Origin: Candidatus Zhuqueibacterota bacterium | Lineage (GTDB): Bacteria; Zhuqueibacterota; Zhuqueibacteria; Residuimicrobiales; Residuimicrobiaceae | Reading direction: 5' to 3' | Length of the DNA stretch: 6,617 nucleotides | NCBI GenBank assembly: GCA_016934435.1 | Contig: JAFGSU010000454.1 | Coordinates: 1-6,617, forward strand | In this document: piece after piece, positions 5,392-6,617 of the stretch | Layout of the letters: each line of letters starts with the position of its first letter | Position numbering within the stretch: the stretch's first letter is position 1 | Notes under the pieces: model-generated | Seen by the model: the letters and a program-made list of their open reading frames with translations, nothing else | The model's database searches: none | Told to the model about the DNA's origin: nothing | Made by a program: the position numbers and the translations under genes

Positions 5392-6617
5392 ATGGATCCT
5401 CTGTTTTTATCTCGTCTGCAGTTCGCCTTCACTGTCGGATTTCACTACATCTTTCCGCCGATGAGCATCGGCCTGGGACTGCTGTTGGTGATCATGGAAG
5501 GGGCGTATCTAAAGACGAAAAAGCCCATCTATGAGCAGCTGACCAAATTCTGGGTCAAGATATTCGGCCTGATATTCGCTTTAGGCGTGGCCAGCGGCAT
5601 CGTCATGGAGTTCCAGTTCGGCACCAACTGGTCGATCTATTCGCGTTATGTCGGCGATGTGTTCGGCAGCGCTTTGGCGGCGGAAGGCATTTTCGCCTTT
5701 TTCCTCGAATCGGGATTCCTGGCTGTCCTGCTGTTCGGCTGGAACCGGGTCAAACCGGGTATGCATTTTTTCAGCACCATCATGGTGGCGTTCGGCGCCC
5801 ATTTGAGCGCCATCTGGATTGTGGTGGCCAATTCCTGGCAGCAGACGCCGGCCGGCCATCACATCGTCGAGCAAGCCGGGCGCGTGCGCGCCGAGATCGT
5901 CGATTTCTGGGAATTGGTTTTTAATCCTTCTTTTATTGACCGCATCACCCACACCTATGCCGGCGCCTGGCAGGCGGGCGCCTTTTTAGTGCTCAGCATC
6001 GCAGCTTATTATTTGCTGCGCAAAAAGCATGTGGAATTTGCCCGCGCCTGTTTTCGCATCGCCCTGCCGGTGGCGGTGATCGCCTCGCTGCTGCAATTGT
6101 ACACCGGCCATTCCAGCGCCCAGGGCATTGCCGAGCATCAGCCGGCCAAATTGGCCGCATTCGAAGGCCACTACGCCGCCAATCAGCCGGCCGATTTGTG
6201 GCTGTTCGGCTGGGTGAACGAAAAAGAGGAAAAAGTGCGCTTTGGCATCCGCATCCCCGGATTTTTGAGCTGGCTGGTGCATTTCGACAGCTCCAAACCG
6301 GTCACCAGTCTGAGCGAAATTCCACCGGAGAACCGGCCGCCGGTGAACATCGTCTTTCAGTTCTATCATCTCATGGTGGCTATTGGCCTGGGACTGATCG
6401 GACTGTCGCTGGCCGGTCTGTTTTTCTGGTGGCGCGGATCGCTGCCGAAGATGCGCTGGTTGCTGTGGATTTTTGTATTATCGGTATTGGGACCGCAGAT
6501 AGCCAATCAGGCCGGCTGGGCTTCGGCGGAAATCGGCCGTCAGCCCTATATCGTCTACAATCTCCTGCGCACGGCCGACGCCTGGTCGCCCAACGTCTCG
6601 CAGCAGGAGTTGATCGC
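5392..6617 (+). CDS. cydA: Cytochrome bd quinol oxidase subunit I, C-terminus cut by window edge
   Basis: Subunit I of the membrane oxidase that oxidises quinol and reduces oxygen to water with high affinity. The frame is open for 408 codons to the right edge. Landmarks against E. coli CydA: SRLQFAFTVGFHYIF with the high-spin heme ligand His18 (E. coli His19); MEFQFGTNWSIYSRYVGD (72-89); Glu98 and Glu106 (Glu99, Glu107) near the proton route; His187 and Met328 as heme b558 ligands (His186, Met393); Lys253 and Glu258 in AKLAAFE for the quinol site (Lys252, Glu257); and Glu380 with Arg383 in AEIGRQP (Glu445, Arg448). The periplasmic Q loop is the short form: Glu258 to Met328 spans 70 residues against about 136 in E. 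coli. At the E. coli Arg391 position (FRIM) this protein has His326 (YHLM). Conserved quinol residues argue for a true quinol oxidase rather than one of the divergent bd-like families lacking them. cydB is expected just downstream. Confidence 0.98.
   Translation, partial: MDPLFLSRLQFAFTVGFHYIFPPMSIGLGLLLVIMEGAYLKTKKPIYEQLTKFWVKIFGLIFALGVASGIVMEFQFGTNWSIYSRYVGDVFGSALAAEGIFAFFLESGFLAVLLFGWNRVKPGMHFFSTIMVAFGAHLSAIWIVVANSWQQTPAGHHIVEQAGRVRAEIVDFWELVFNPSFIDRITHTYAGAWQAGAFLVLSIAAYYLLRKKHVEFARACFRIALPVAVIASLLQLYTGHSSAQGIAEHQPAKLAAFEGHYAANQPADLWLFGWVNEKEEKVRFGIRIPGFLSWLVHFDSSKPVTSLSEIPPENRPPVNIVFQFYHLMVAIGLGLIGLSLAGLFFWWRGSLPKMRWLLWIFVLSVLGPQIANQAGWASAEIGRQPYIVYNLLRTADAWSPNVSQQELI

Noticed and set aside
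5581..6369. Minus-strand frames of 123 and 127 codons (5581-5952, 5986-6369)
   Set aside because: They are antisense shadows of the GC-rich, clearly conserved cydA reading frame.

Overview
The window holds four clear protein-coding genes plus one probable small gene, with two intergenic stretches rich in repeats. Both edges cut through genes. Layout: a partial polytopic membrane protein on the minus strand (1-1004); a gene-free stretch with divergent promoter-like sequences (about 1021-1709); an RraA-fold enzyme on the plus strand (1710-2462); a large FG-GAP/VCBS-repeat secreted lipoprotein on the minus strand (2532-4601), convergent with the RraA gene; a 500-base repeat-rich intergenic stretch (4602-5114); a small one-helix membrane ORF (5115-5378); and the first 408 codons of cytochrome bd oxidase subunit I, cydA (5392 to the edge).

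The lipoprotein-type signal and the bd oxidase suggest a Gram-negative bacterium able to respire oxygen at low concentration. cydA is GC-rich, the small ORF before it is AT-rich, and the lipoprotein lies between, so the composition is patchy. A member of the FCB or PVC groups, or an uncultured relative, would fit the large FG-GAP lipoprotein, but this is a guess from protein style only.

The right side reads as one transcription unit. A TGATATAAT extended -10 lies 20 bases before the small membrane ORF, which ends 13 bases before the cydA start and just overlaps its Shine-Dalgarno. cydB would be expected beyond the right edge. A Rex-like half site overlaps the probable transcription start, which would couple the operon to redox state if it is real. 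The RraA enzyme and the lipoprotein have no evident functional link to cydA or to each other.

The most notable non-coding structures are: (1) a roughly 190-base block (4846-5034) bounded by two 25-bp, internally palindromic inverted repeats matching at 22 of 25 positions, with further hairpins inside, resembling a REPIN/MITE-type element; and (2) two 18-bp direct repeats (16 of 18 identical, 26-bp period) just downstream of a promoter-like sequence ahead of the lipoprotein, resembling a solitary insertion-sequence end. I saw no tRNA, rRNA, CRISPR array or intact transposase gene, and no convincing defence or novel multi-gene system.
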